A stretch of DNA of 29,641 nt from a bacterium (GCA_020061125.1 JAGUYV010000434.1:1-29641); one strand, 5' to 3'. Shown: positions 14,956 to 22,876, counted from the stretch's first letter. The notes: generated by a model not told the origin, from the letters alone. Numbers and translations are program-made.

Positions 14956-16266
14956 ATGAGCGAGAAAAAATTCGATGTGATTATTACGGGCGGCGGCATC
15001 GCGGGCTTGAGCGCCGGGGCGCTGCTTTCGAGAAAAGGGTATTCCTGCTGCGTGCTGGAGCAGCTTCCCATCGCCGGGGGCCGCGCGCGCGTGGTGGAAA
15101 AAGACGGGTTTCTCATTGACTACGGCATTCATGTGCACCGGTACGCGGGACAGGGCCGTGCCGCGGATGTGCTGCGAAAAGCAGGAATCGCCCGCCGGTT
15201 TCTGCCCGCAGGTCCGCCCCTGGTGTGGCACAACGGCCGGTTCACCGCGTTCCCCAAAGGCCCGGCGCAGATCATCGCGTCCCCGCTCCTCGGGCTTGCG
15301 GGCAAGGTTCAGCTCATCAAGCTCTTTGCGGGCGTGCTGCTGGGCAAATCCGATCCCGCGGATTACAGGCTCACGGTTACGGAATGGCTCAAGAATAAAG
15401 GCGCCACGGCCCAGGATTTGCAGGATTTCGCGCGCCTGATCAGCACGGCTGGTCTGGTGTGCAGCGACATCGAGCGCGCGTCCGCTGGTGAACTTGCGGA
15501 TTTTTTACGGTCAGCCATCAAGGCGCACGAGGCGTCCGGCTATTTTCTCGGCGGGTGGGACAACCTGATCGAGCAGTTCATGCGCGTGATAGAAGAGCAT
15601 GGCGAAGTGCGCATGGATGTGAAGGCCGAGAAGATTATTGTGCAGGATGGTGTGGCCGCCGGAGTGCGCGCGAACGGATCGGACCTGTTCACGCGTTGCG
15701 TAATAGCCGCCGTGCCCGTGCAGCATCTTGCGAAAATCGCACAGCCGGACTGGTTTGAACAAGGCGTATGGGACAGGATGCAGGCCATGGAGCCGACCGC
15801 CGGGTTGAGCGTGGACCTGTGCCTCAAGCGGCGGGTCACGGACATCAGCGGCATCGTCTTCACAATGGATCCGTACACCATGGGCGTGTTCACGAGCAAC
15901 ATCGAGCCGGCCCTGGCGCCGCGCGGAAAACAACTCGCCACATGGTACTACCCCATCCCTCGCGATAAAATGGATGACAAAGCGTTTCTCAAGGGAGAGC
16001 GTGTGCGCCTCAACGATCTCATCGAATCCATGTTCCCGGGCCTGCGGGACGCCGTGGAATACGAGCGGTTCATCGCCATGGACATGGTGGATGGCGCGGT
16101 GCCAGTGGTGGGACAGTCCTGGCCCGAACGCCCTGCCGTGGATTGCAGCCGCGTGAAAAATTTGTTTATCGCGGGTGACGCGTGCGGCGTTCCGGGGCAG
16201 GGCGGGGACATCGCGTTCAACGCGGGTATCCATGCCGCGGAAAAAGCCGCGGATTTTCTCAAATGA
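14956..16266 (+). CDS. FAD-dependent oxidoreductase (phytoene desaturase / amine oxidase-like)
   Basis: A 436-residue flavoprotein. The N-terminal dinucleotide-binding motif is ITGGGIAGLSAGALLSRKG (10-28), followed by LEQLPIAGGRARV, and the C-terminal FAD motif is NLFIAGDACGVPGQGGDIAFN near residues 398-418. This layout is that of CrtI-type desaturases, prolycopene isomerases and flavin amine oxidases. The substrate cannot be read, but a hydrophobic or isoprenoid substrate would fit the CrtI resemblance. The ATG at 14956 is preceded by a G-rich ribosome site (GGCGG, 4 nt away). Its position between two B12-type radical SAM genes suggests a shared pathway on an unknown small molecule, which is an inference. 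Confidence 0.9.
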   Translation: MSEKKFDVIITGGGIAGLSAGALLSRKGYSCCVLEQLPIAGGRARVVEKDGFLIDYGIHVHRYAGQGRAADVLRKAGIARRFLPAGPPLVWHNGRFTAFPKGPAQIIASPLLGLAGKVQLIKLFAGVLLGKSDPADYRLTVTEWLKNKGATAQDLQDFARLISTAGLVCSDIERASAGELADFLRSAIKAHEASGYFLGGWDNLIEQFMRVIEEHGEVRMDVKAEKIIVQDGVAAGVRANGSDLFTRCVIAAVPVQHLAKIAQPDWFEQGVWDRMQAMEPTAGLSVDLCLKRRVTDISGIVFTMDPYTMGVFTSNIEPALAPRGKQLATWYYPIPRDKMDDKAFLKGERVRLNDLIESMFPGLRDAVEYERFIAMDMVDGAVPVVGQSWPERPAVDCSRVKNLFIAGDACGVPGQGGDIAFNAGIHAAEKAADFLK

Positions 16267-16313
16267 CATGTGATGAATTGCGCCCGCAACTCCCGGCGGC
16301 GCATTCCCCGCAC

Positions 16314-16319
16314 TATACT
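16314..16319 (+). promoter_or_regulatory. Candidate -10 element before the M28 peptidase gene
   Basis: TATACT at 16314-16319 lies 46 nt before the ATG, in the 99-base gap after the FAD oxidoreductase gene. No convincing -35 is present. Confidence 0.3.
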
Positions 16320-16365
16320 TGATTGACACTTGAAACCGGCGCGGACACGGCGCCGATGGAGGCCC

Positions 16366-17565
16366 ATGAGAGCGGAACGATACAAAGACTACATGTACAA
16401 ACTCATAGATCGCGCGGTGCGCGACATCGGACCCCGCGAACCTTGCAGCATTCAGGAAAAACAGCTCGGCGAGTTGCTGGTCGAGGAATTCAAACCTTCA
16501 TGCGACTCCGCCGCGATCGAGTCCTTCACATGCAGTCCCGCCGCATTTCTTGGTTTTTTCCCAATCATCGTCGTGCTGTACATCGCCTCCGCGGCATTGT
16601 ACTGGGTGTTTCCGCCCGCGGCCGCCGCGCTCATGTTTCTGGCCATGACGATTTTTCTTCTCCAGTTCGTGCGCTACCGCGAGTTTCTGGATTTTCTGTA
16701 TCCCAAAAAGCAGGGGCACAGCGCCATCGGCGTGATCAAACCAAAAGGCGAGGTCAAGCGCCGTGTGGTGGTCGCGGGGCACACGGACACAGCCTATGAA
16801 TTCAACATCTGGCTATTTTTCAAGAACGCCGCCATTCCTGTAATGATCCTCACCATCCTTGCGTTTCTGTTTCTGCTCGGCATCAGCGTTGCGAAAAGCA
16901 TCGTCTGGCTCCAGGGAGACCCGGCCGCGCCCGTCTATACCGCGCTCGGAATAGCGGCCGTGGCCCTGTATCCCCTGGTGGGCATGTTTCTGTTTTTCCA
17001 CACTTATGTTCCGGTGCCCGGCGCCATGGACAACATGGCGGGCTGCGCCGTAGCAGCGGGTCTCGGGAAATATCTGGCGGACGCGCGGGGCAACGGAGAG
17101 TTTTTTCCCGAGAACACCGAAGTCGTGCTCATCGGCATGGGTTGCGAGGAGGCCGGGCTGCGCGGCACCCGCGCCTATGTGAAACAGCATCTTGGCGAAC
17201 TGAAAAAAATCCCCACTCACGGCCTGTTCGTGGATGGCGTTTACGATGAAAAGTATCTGACCGTGATCACCCGCGAAATCTGCACGGGCGCGAAACACGA
17301 CCCCGCGCTTGTGAAAATGGCCCAGGAAGCGGCGGCGAAGCGCAACTGGCCCATGCTCAAAACCGTGATTCCTCTGGGCGCGTCGGACGCCACGGAGTTT
17401 TCGCGCGCCGGAATTTCCGCCACCTGCCTGCTCTGTCAGGACACATCCCGCCTCGTTCCGAATTACCATACGCGTTATGACACCATCGAACACATCAGAC
17501 CCGAGTCCCTGGCCGTGACGCTCCAGATCGTCATTGACATGCTCGAACGCATTGATCGGCAGTGA
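16366..17565 (+). CDS. M28-family zinc aminopeptidase-like protein with four transmembrane segments
   Basis: A 399-residue membrane protein with the complete dizinc ligand pattern of M28 peptidases: GHTDT (H139, D141), GAMDNMAG (D222), the catalytic EE pair in CEEAGLRG (E261, E262), VDG (D290), and YHTRYDT (H368). Four hydrophobic helices are seen at about 61-81, 84-103, 154-175 and 188-211. The second pair lies between the first (H/D) and second (D) metal ligands, so a membrane hairpin is inserted in the catalytic domain. I start at the ATG at 16366, after GGAGG at a short 3-nt spacing; an alternative TTG twelve codons upstream has no site. It probably cleaves peptides at the membrane; substrate and side are unknown. 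The neighbours are unrelated enzymes. Confidence 0.85.
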   Translation: MRAERYKDYMYKLIDRAVRDIGPREPCSIQEKQLGELLVEEFKPSCDSAAIESFTCSPAAFLGFFPIIVVLYIASAALYWVFPPAAAALMFLAMTIFLLQFVRYREFLDFLYPKKQGHSAIGVIKPKGEVKRRVVVAGHTDTAYEFNIWLFFKNAAIPVMILTILAFLFLLGISVAKSIVWLQGDPAAPVYTALGIAAVALYPLVGMFLFFHTYVPVPGAMDNMAGCAVAAGLGKYLADARGNGEFFPENTEVVLIGMGCEEAGLRGTRAYVKQHLGELKKIPTHGLFVDGVYDEKYLTVITREICTGAKHDPALVKMAQEAAAKRNWPMLKTVIPLGASDATEFSRAGISATCLLCQDTSRLVPNYHTRYDTIEHIRPESLAVTLQIVIDMLERIDRQ

Positions 17566-17588
17566 CAATACATCTTTGCTGCTATAAT
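17562..17588 (+). promoter_or_regulatory. Extended -10 promoter directly before the second radical SAM gene; probable leaderless GTG start
   Basis: TGCTATAAT (17580-17588) is an extended, perfect -10. GTGACA (17562-17567) is a near-consensus -35 with a short 15-bp spacer and overlaps the stop codon of the peptidase gene. Transcription should start at about 17595-17596, the first base of the GTG codon. No Shine-Dalgarno sequence precedes it. Confidence 0.5.
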
Positions 17589-17595
17589 TGAATCC

Positions 17596-19017
17596 GTGGC
17601 GCGCATCGCATTCCTGCAAGATTTCTGGTTCGAGCTTCCCGGCCCCATGGTTCTGGGCGGCGTGCTCACGGCCGCGGATCACCATGTCACAGCCGTGATC
17701 ACCCCCGGCGGGCGGCACATGCTGGATGTGGTGCGCAAATTCCAGCCGGACATCGCCGCGTTCAGCGTGACCACGGGGGCGCACCGCTGGGCCGCCTCGG
17801 CCGCCGCGCTCATCAAGCAGGAATTCCCTCATATCGTCACCATCGCCGGTGGCGCTCACCCCACTTTTTACCCGGATTTCGTGCGCGCTCCAGGACTTGA
17901 TTGCGTGTGCCGCGGAGAAGGAGAAGGCGCGATCCTCGAAATGGCGCACGCCGTGGATTCCGGAGAGGACTGGTCAGGAATCCTCAATCTCGCGTATGTG
18001 AATCATGACGGGCAGCTCACAATCAACCCGTTGCGGCCGCCGGTGCCGGACCTCGACGCGTTGCCGCATCCCGCGCGCTGCATGTACTACCGCCGTTACC
18101 CGTTCCTGCGAGATAATCCCACGCGGATGATCATCACGGGCCGCGGGTGTCCCTACAACTGCTCGTTCTGCTTCAACCACGCCTTGGGAGCGCTCTACGC
18201 GCCATGCGGCGGATATCCGGTCAGGCGGTTAAGCCCGCAACGCTGCATAGACATGATCAACTGGGCCTGCCGCGATTACCGGATCAAATATGCGCGCTTC
18301 GATGACGATGTGTTCATCCTGGACAAAAAATGGTTGTTCGAATTTCTCGAATTATATGCGCGGCGCGTGGCGGTCCCGTTTTCTTGCCTGGTGCGCGCCA
18401 ATCTCATGACCGCGGACATTGCCGACGCTCTGGCCAACGCGGGCTGCGCATGGGCGCATTTCGGCGTGGAGACGGGAAACGATCACCTGCGCAATCAGGT
18501 TCTGGACAAGAGAATATCGGACGAGCAAATTGTGAACGCCGCGGATCTGCTGCGCGCGCGCAACATCCGCATCGGAACCTTCAATATGCTGAATCTTCCC
18601 GGCGAAACGCTGGAAAACGGGTGGGAGACCGTGCGGCTCAACATCCGCATCCGCGCGCAGGAACACTGGTGTTCGCTGGCGCAGCCGTATCCCGGCACGC
18701 GCATGGAGCAGCGCGCGAGAGACATGGGGCTGCTGCCGGAGGATTTCTCCGCGGATTCCATTCCGGTGTCCTATTTCAGGAATTCCCCTATCCGTAATCC
18801 GGATCGCCAGGCGCTCGAAAATCTGCACAAAGTCTTCGCCCTGGCGGTCAAGGCCCCCTGGCTGCATGCCGCTCTGGCCCGCCTCGTGAAGCGAAAGCCC
18901 GGCCCGCTCCTGGACGCAATTTTCAAAATCACCTATGGAATCCGCTATGCGCGCGTATACCGGAATTCGCTGTGGCGCGTGTGGAAGACCGGTCGGCTCA
19001 ACGCCCGGCAATATTGA
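17596..19017 (+). CDS. B12-binding-domain radical SAM protein (second copy)
   Basis: A 473-residue protein built like the first radical SAM protein: a cobalamin-type Rossmann domain (about 1-150; AGGAHPTFYPDFV at 84-96 and CRGEGEG at 105-111), then the radical SAM domain with CPYNCSFC (C185, C189, C192), and NLPGET near residue 332. The C-terminal 60 residues are basic. The sequence is diverged from the 13440-14882 protein, so this is not a recent duplication. Start GTG at 17596 is inferred from the B12-domain start ARIAFLQDF; the first in-frame ATG is 17 codons later and would remove the first strand. The start is only 7 nt after a perfect -10. It is convergent with the EamA gene, with only 13 bases between stops and no terminator seen. 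Substrate is unknown. Confidence 0.9.
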   Translation: MARIAFLQDFWFELPGPMVLGGVLTAADHHVTAVITPGGRHMLDVVRKFQPDIAAFSVTTGAHRWAASAAALIKQEFPHIVTIAGGAHPTFYPDFVRAPGLDCVCRGEGEGAILEMAHAVDSGEDWSGILNLAYVNHDGQLTINPLRPPVPDLDALPHPARCMYYRRYPFLRDNPTRMIITGRGCPYNCSFCFNHALGALYAPCGGYPVRRLSPQRCIDMINWACRDYRIKYARFDDDVFILDKKWLFEFLELYARRVAVPFSCLVRANLMTADIADALANAGCAWAHFGVETGNDHLRNQVLDKRISDEQIVNAADLLRARNIRIGTFNMLNLPGETLENGWETVRLNIRIRAQEHWCSLAQPYPGTRMEQRARDMGLLPEDFSADSIPVSYFRNSPIRNPDRQALENLHKVFALAVKAPWLHAALARLVKRKPGPLLDAIFKITYGIRYARVYRNSLWRVWKTGRLNARQY

Positions 19018-19030
19018 AACCCGCCATCCC

Positions 19031-19894
19031 CTATGACGCTCCGTAATAGCCGCAGATGGCCGCGGCCAGAAAAATCATGGCCATGCCGATCCAGTTGCGC
19101 GTCACGGGCCGCTCCTTGAGTATGAACACGGACAATATGAAGCTGAAGGGTATGATCGTAGCGTACACCGGGGAGAAAATCGAGGCGGGCAGACCGTTCA
19201 CGCCCATCATGAGCAGGATGTCGCCCGGCACAAGCAGAACCGCGGACACCGCGCAGAACCAGAACCCGCCGCGCGTGATGCGAGACCTGATCGCCGGAAA
19301 AAACAGCGTATGGAATCCCGTGGCCCACAGCATTTTGACGAAAACAAAAGTGGAGCGGGGCACATCGGCCACAAAGAGCTTGGTGAGAATCAGATTCACG
19401 GCCCACATGAGCGCCACAAGCAGGGCCAGGGGCAGGGCGGGTTTCCAGCGCTGCGTGCCCGCGTGGGACGGCGACATCAGCACGATGCCAAACAACAAAA
19501 GGGCAAGCGCCACGCCAAGCGCAGGAAAAAACGGCTCCCCCAGAAACACAATGGCCAGGGCCACGGTCCAGATGCTCACGGAATTGCACACCGGCGACAC
19601 CCGGTGCATGCTGTCCCGCGCCATGAGCGTATAGAAAAGCAGTGCCCCTGCGCCCCAGGCCAGCACCCCGATGCCGCCAATAATCACAAACAGACGCAGC
19701 GGCATGTCCAGCCCCCACGATCCGGTTTCCCACACCCCGGCAAGGTAGCACACCGGCGCGGCCAGGCCGAATCGCAGACCGCACACGAAGACCGGATGTA
19801 TCCGGTCCGCGGCCATTTTTCCGGTCAATTGAGAAAACGACACAATGAAACAGCCCGCAACGGTGAAGAATATGGCTGCAACCGCTCCGCTCAC
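19031..19894 (-). CDS. EamA/DMT-family transporter
   Basis: A 287-residue integral membrane protein with about ten hydrophobic segments arranged as two five-helix EamA repeats (about 1-140 and 150-287). Small residues and motifs such as EPFFPALGVALAL in the first half and KERPVTRNWIGMAMI in the second are typical. Drug/metabolite transporters of this kind export or import small organic solutes; the substrate is unknown. The start codon is GTG at 19894 with only a weak ribosome site (AAAGG, about 11 nt away), and no nearby in-frame ATG would keep the first helix. An extended -10 lies about 45 nt upstream. The gene runs opposite to the radical SAM block and could be exposed to antisense transcription from it. 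Confidence 0.9.
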   Translation of the reverse strand: MSGAVAAIFFTVAGCFIVSFSQLTGKMAADRIHPVFVCGLRFGLAAPVCYLAGVWETGSWGLDMPLRLFVIIGGIGVLAWGAGALLFYTLMARDSMHRVSPVCNSVSIWTVALAIVFLGEPFFPALGVALALLLFGIVLMSPSHAGTQRWKPALPLALLVALMWAVNLILTKLFVADVPRSTFVFVKMLWATGFHTLFFPAIRSRITRGGFWFCAVSAVLLVPGDILLMMGVNGLPASIFSPVYATIIPFSFILSVFILKERPVTRNWIGMAMIFLAAAICGYYGAS

Positions 19895-19939
19895 TCCACT
19901 CGGAACCTTTCAGGAACTGGTCTCAAGACAAACACGCAT

Positions 19940-19948
19940 ATCATAACA
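19940..19948 (-). promoter_or_regulatory. Extended -10 promoter of the EamA gene
   Basis: On the minus strand TGTTATGAT (19948-19940) is an extended -10 with five of six matches to TATAAT. The predicted leader to the GTG at 19894 is about 39 nt. No good -35 is visible, which an extended -10 can tolerate. Confidence 0.4.
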
Positions 19949-19984
19949 GCGGGAACGCCGCGCCGCTACAGGGTTTTCTCGATA

Positions 19985-20019
19985 CCGGAGATCGGATTCC
20001 TCCGGGTTTCTTTTTTTTT
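19985..20019 (+). terminator. Strong plus-strand intrinsic terminator with no gene directly upstream
   Basis: A perfect 6-bp stem CCGGAG/CTCCGG (19985-19990 with 20000-20005) with a 9-nt loop is followed by GTTTCTTTTTTTTT. It is oriented plus, yet the nearest plus-strand gene ends at 19017, and the EamA gene in between is on the minus strand. It also insulates the secreted protein gene at 20106 from upstream transcription. Confidence 0.75.
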
Positions 20020-20028
20020 AATCTATGG

Positions 20029-20034
20029 TAATAT
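20029..20034 (+). promoter_or_regulatory. Candidate -10 element for the secreted Ig-like protein gene
   Basis: TAATAT at 20029-20034 sits in an unusually AT-rich patch (about 20007-20060) right after the terminator and about 72 nt before the ATG. The -35 region is a T run with no clear match. Confidence 0.3.
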
Positions 20035-20105
20035 TTAATGTATATTCGGCGTTCATAATAATCAGACAGGCCGAAGCGTCCGGGGACATGTCAATGGAGG
20101 CTACA

Positions 20106-22484
20106 ATGGTTGGGAAACTCCAGCAAGCGTGCATACTGGCATTGGCGTTTATGGTTGTGATGTGCGGCGCGGCGGCCGCGCAGACCGGTTCGCCCCCGGG
20201 GGTGGAAAAGGGCTGGAATCTGGTGAGTTCGCCATGCGATGTCAGCCTTGACGAATTGCACCAGAAACTTGGCAACGATGAGATTCTGGTGTTCGCCTGG
20301 GACGGGCAGAGATATGTGCAGGCGAACGCCATGGAACGCGGCCGCGGCTACTTTCTGAACGACAACGCGATTCTGAACTCCTCCATCGTGTGCAAAAACG
20401 AAACGCCCCTGCCCGAGGGGTTCGCCGTGCAATTGCATGAGGGCTGGAATCTGATCGGCAATCCGTATCATCGTTCCATAACCTTCCAGAATGCATTCGG
20501 ATCCGCTGCCGATCTCATGGGCGCAATTTACGCCTGGCAGGGGAACAGGCTGCGGCTCCTGGACAGCTCGGACCACATGATCCCGTTCAGGGGCTACTGG
20601 GTCCATGCGCAGGCCCCGGCTTCGCTGTCCTTTGCAGAATTCAATCCGGACATCGGTCCGGGCGGGTACGATGTCAACTGCAATCCTTTTGTCATCAACC
20701 GTGTTATGCCCGCGAACGGAGCGGATGTGACCGAGGGAGACACCGTCATCCTTCAGGCCATGTGCACGGAAGCCGGACAGGAAACGGATGTGACCGCGGC
20801 CGCACTGTGGAGCGTGGACAACGAGTCCGTGCTCGTCCCGCGCGACGCTCCGGGCGAGTTCGGCGCCGCCGGCCAGGGTGACGCCGTAGTCATGGTCAAC
20901 TATCTCAACAACCTCGCTTATCTCGACATCGCGGTCATGAAATACACCAACCCCCTTGTGTCGCTGTCCCTCACTGCGGATAAAACCGCCCTCAACCTCG
21001 ATGAGACCGCAGCGTTAAAAGTCATTGGAACCTACAAGGACGGGACAACGAAAGACCTTTCATCACAGGCGCAATTCACGGTGACCGGTGATGCGGGCAT
21101 TGTGATAGACGGCGTTTTTGCCGCGTTGTCTGAAGGTTCCGCTTCCGTGACAGCGGCCGTGGACGGCGTGACCAGCAATTCCCTGGGTTTCACGGTCCGA
21201 AGTGTGGTCCTTGAAAAATTGCACATTGAAGCGGCGAGCGATGTGCTGGAGATTCACGAAACTACGGTCGTGCTTGCCAAAGCCACATACAATGACGGCT
21301 CCGTGAAATCGGTGACCGCGAATGTCGCATGGCAACTCAACCCCTCTGACGCCGCATCCATTGAAAAGAGCGGCCGGTTCAATCCTCTGAAGCTCGGCAC
21401 CGTGAATGTGTCGGCCACGCTCGACGGAATGCGCAGCAACACTCTGTCCATCAATGTCACGCCCAAAACTCTGCGCTGGCTCATGCCTTACAGCATTTAT
21501 GGTCTGGAGCCGCTTCCGTGTCCCACGGATCCGCGCCATACCTGGTGCTATACGCATGGCGCGCTCCGGATGGGCGAGGAGGGCAAGGTTGTCATTGGCG
21601 GAGAATTCGACAACGGCTCGACCCGGTACCTGCCCCCGCCATACAAATTCGAACTTTCTGACACGACGGTTTTGAACATCACCAGCGATGGCGTAATCAC
21701 GGCGCTCAAGCCGGGATTGTGCGGCATTCGCGCGTATGTGGACGGCGTGTACTCCGAATGGCTCTGGCTCATCGTTTACGAGCAGGACAAGCTCTCGAAA
21801 CACCTTCTCCTCGAATTCTCCAACGAGGAAACCATCGTGGAGAAGGGTCACTCCATCAACATCGGCGCCACATATTACGAAAAATCGCAATTTTCCAATT
21901 CGTTCATTTCGCATAATGTCACAAAAATCGCGAAATGGACTCTTGGCAACGGCGCCGTGGGGAGCATTTCCGAGGGCGTTTTCACCGGCGCCGCGGCCGG
22001 GCAGACCTCGGTGAGCGCTTCATTCAACGGCTTCACGAGCAACAGCACGGACCTGCGCGTGTGGGAGCCTTCCCACCTGGAATTCTGCGATCCCAACAAT
22101 CCCAATGAGCAGTCGTGGAACGACGGGTTGAGCGTGGCCACGCTCGAAACGAGCTGCCGGCAATATAATCCCGGCGAAACTGTGGATGTGTGCTTCAACG
22201 CGGAGCTGCGCAACGATGTGGAGCGCCGCGTGCTCGATGTGTGCATGGATCTGTACATCTATGACGAAAACCAGAATCTGGTGCGCACCTTCCAGGACAG
22301 AAATTGCAGTCCCGCACCCCTGTTCCGCCGCACCCAAGGGTATCACCCCGTGTACCAGTATTGCGCCGGATGGGACCGCAGGGACGACGGCGGCAACGCC
22401 GTTCCGCCCGGCAAATACACAGCCGTGGCGCGCTATTACATCCTGTACTGCCCGGTGCTCAAGGTGACATTCGAGATCAAATAA
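20106..22484 (+). CDS. Secreted protein with GWNL repeats, bacterial Ig-like (Big_2) domains and a FlgD-like C-terminus
   Basis: A 792-residue exported protein. The signal peptide is residues 1-25, with cleavage expected after AAA at 23-25. Next come two copies of a roughly 75-residue module beginning GWNLVSSP (36) and GWNLIGNPY (113), each ending in a GYF or GYW turn. Four or five Ig-like beta-sandwich repeats follow (about 195-277, 284-365, 368-452, 453-557 with an insertion, and 566-652), with recurring D-G-x-T/S-K and G-x-A-x-V-T/S-A elements as in Big_2. Residues about 688-792 resemble FlgD-type Ig domains (WDRRDDGGNAVPPGKY). The ATG at 20106 has GGAGG 5 nt upstream; the upstream in-frame extension is not signal-like. 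It is probably a cell-surface or matrix adhesin. No membrane anchor or sorting signal is recognised. Confidence 0.85.
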   Translation: MVGKLQQACILALAFMVVMCGAAAAQTGSPPGVEKGWNLVSSPCDVSLDELHQKLGNDEILVFAWDGQRYVQANAMERGRGYFLNDNAILNSSIVCKNETPLPEGFAVQLHEGWNLIGNPYHRSITFQNAFGSAADLMGAIYAWQGNRLRLLDSSDHMIPFRGYWVHAQAPASLSFAEFNPDIGPGGYDVNCNPFVINRVMPANGADVTEGDTVILQAMCTEAGQETDVTAAALWSVDNESVLVPRDAPGEFGAAGQGDAVVMVNYLNNLAYLDIAVMKYTNPLVSLSLTADKTALNLDETAALKVIGTYKDGTTKDLSSQAQFTVTGDAGIVIDGVFAALSEGSASVTAAVDGVTSNSLGFTVRSVVLEKLHIEAASDVLEIHETTVVLAKATYNDGSVKSVTANVAWQLNPSDAASIEKSGRFNPLKLGTVNVSATLDGMRSNTLSINVTPKTLRWLMPYSIYGLEPLPCPTDPRHTWCYTHGALRMGEEGKVVIGGEFDNGSTRYLPPPYKFELSDTTVLNITSDGVITALKPGLCGIRAYVDGVYSEWLWLIVYEQDKLSKHLLLEFSNEETIVEKGHSINIGATYYEKSQFSNSFISHNVTKIAKWTLGNGAVGSISEGVFTGAAAGQTSVSASFNGFTSNSTDLRVWEPSHLEFCDPNNPNEQSWNDGLSVATLETSCRQYNPGETVDVCFNAELRNDVERRVLDVCMDLYIYDENQNLVRTFQDRNCSPAPLFRRTQGYHPVYQYCAGWDRRDDGGNAVPPGKYTAVARYYILYCPVLKVTFEIK

Positions 22485-22516
22485 CGCGATTTTCTTTGAA
22501 TGCTCCATGCAATCAA

Positions 22517-22555
22517 CGCCCCCCGGCGCATTTTCCGGGGGCGTTTTCGTTTTTG
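22517..22555 (+). terminator. Intrinsic terminator of the secreted Ig-like protein gene
   Basis: CGCCCCCCGG pairs with CCGGGGGCG (22517-22526 with 22535-22543, one bulged C), followed by TTTTCGTTTTT. It lies 33 bases after the stop codon at 22484. Confidence 0.85.
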
Positions 22556-22588
22556 GGAAGAAGGATTGTTTGAGTGCGGAAATTCGGT

Positions 22589-22822
22589 TCAGGGTTTCAT
22601 TTGTCTGATGGCCTGGCCGAGGCGTTCGAGAAGCTGCTGCACGCCGGGGTGGCTTGTGGATACGGTGAAACCTACATTCTCTTCCTTGGTCACGGTGATG
22701 AACACATCGTCACCGGCCTGAAGGCGCAGCTTGCTTCCGGGCGGCGCGCCCTGGATCAGCATGACCAGCACAGGCACAAGCTCGTCCGTTTCACTGATGA
22801 AATAGTTGCTTTCCTGCGCCAT
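22589..22822 (-). CDS. Hypothetical 77-residue protein
   Basis: I do not recognise this protein. It has 77 residues, no Cys or Trp, and reads as a small alpha/beta domain: strands around VLVMLIQG (18-25), KLRLQAG (31-37) and DDVFITVTK (38-46), then a C-terminal helix VQQLLERLGQAIRQM (61-75). The ATG at 22822 (MAQESN) is preferred, with AAAGG about 9 nt upstream; a GTG eight codons earlier lacks a site. A good promoter lies just upstream. It follows thpR on the same strand by about 54 bases and is convergent with the secreted Ig-like gene. Confidence 0.7.
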   Translation of the reverse strand: MAQESNYFISETDELVPVLVMLIQGAPPGSKLRLQAGDDVFITVTKEENVGFTVSTSHPGVQQLLERLGQAIRQMKP

Positions 22823-22847
22823 CAATTTGAACCTTTCCGTATGCACA

Positions 22848-22875
22848 AGTATAGCCGGGATCGGATATGGGGCAA
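22848..22875 (-). promoter_or_regulatory. Candidate promoter for the 77-residue hypothetical gene
   Basis: On the minus strand TTGCCC (22875-22870) and TATACT (22853-22848) are 16 bp apart, about 26 nt before the ATG. The same -35 variant, TTGCCC, is used in the korAB promoter. Confidence 0.5.
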
Positions 22876-22876
22876 G

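Noticed and set aside
16323-16328. Perfect TTGACA before the M28 peptidase gene
   Set aside because: No -10 element lies 15-19 bp downstream of it, so it does not form a promoter. The TATACT just upstream is the better candidate.
19895-20105. Possible riboswitch or structured leader before the secreted Ig-like gene
   Set aside because: I compared it by eye with the c-di-GMP (GEMM) motif and saw no match. Only a simple terminator and one 5-bp hairpin are supported.
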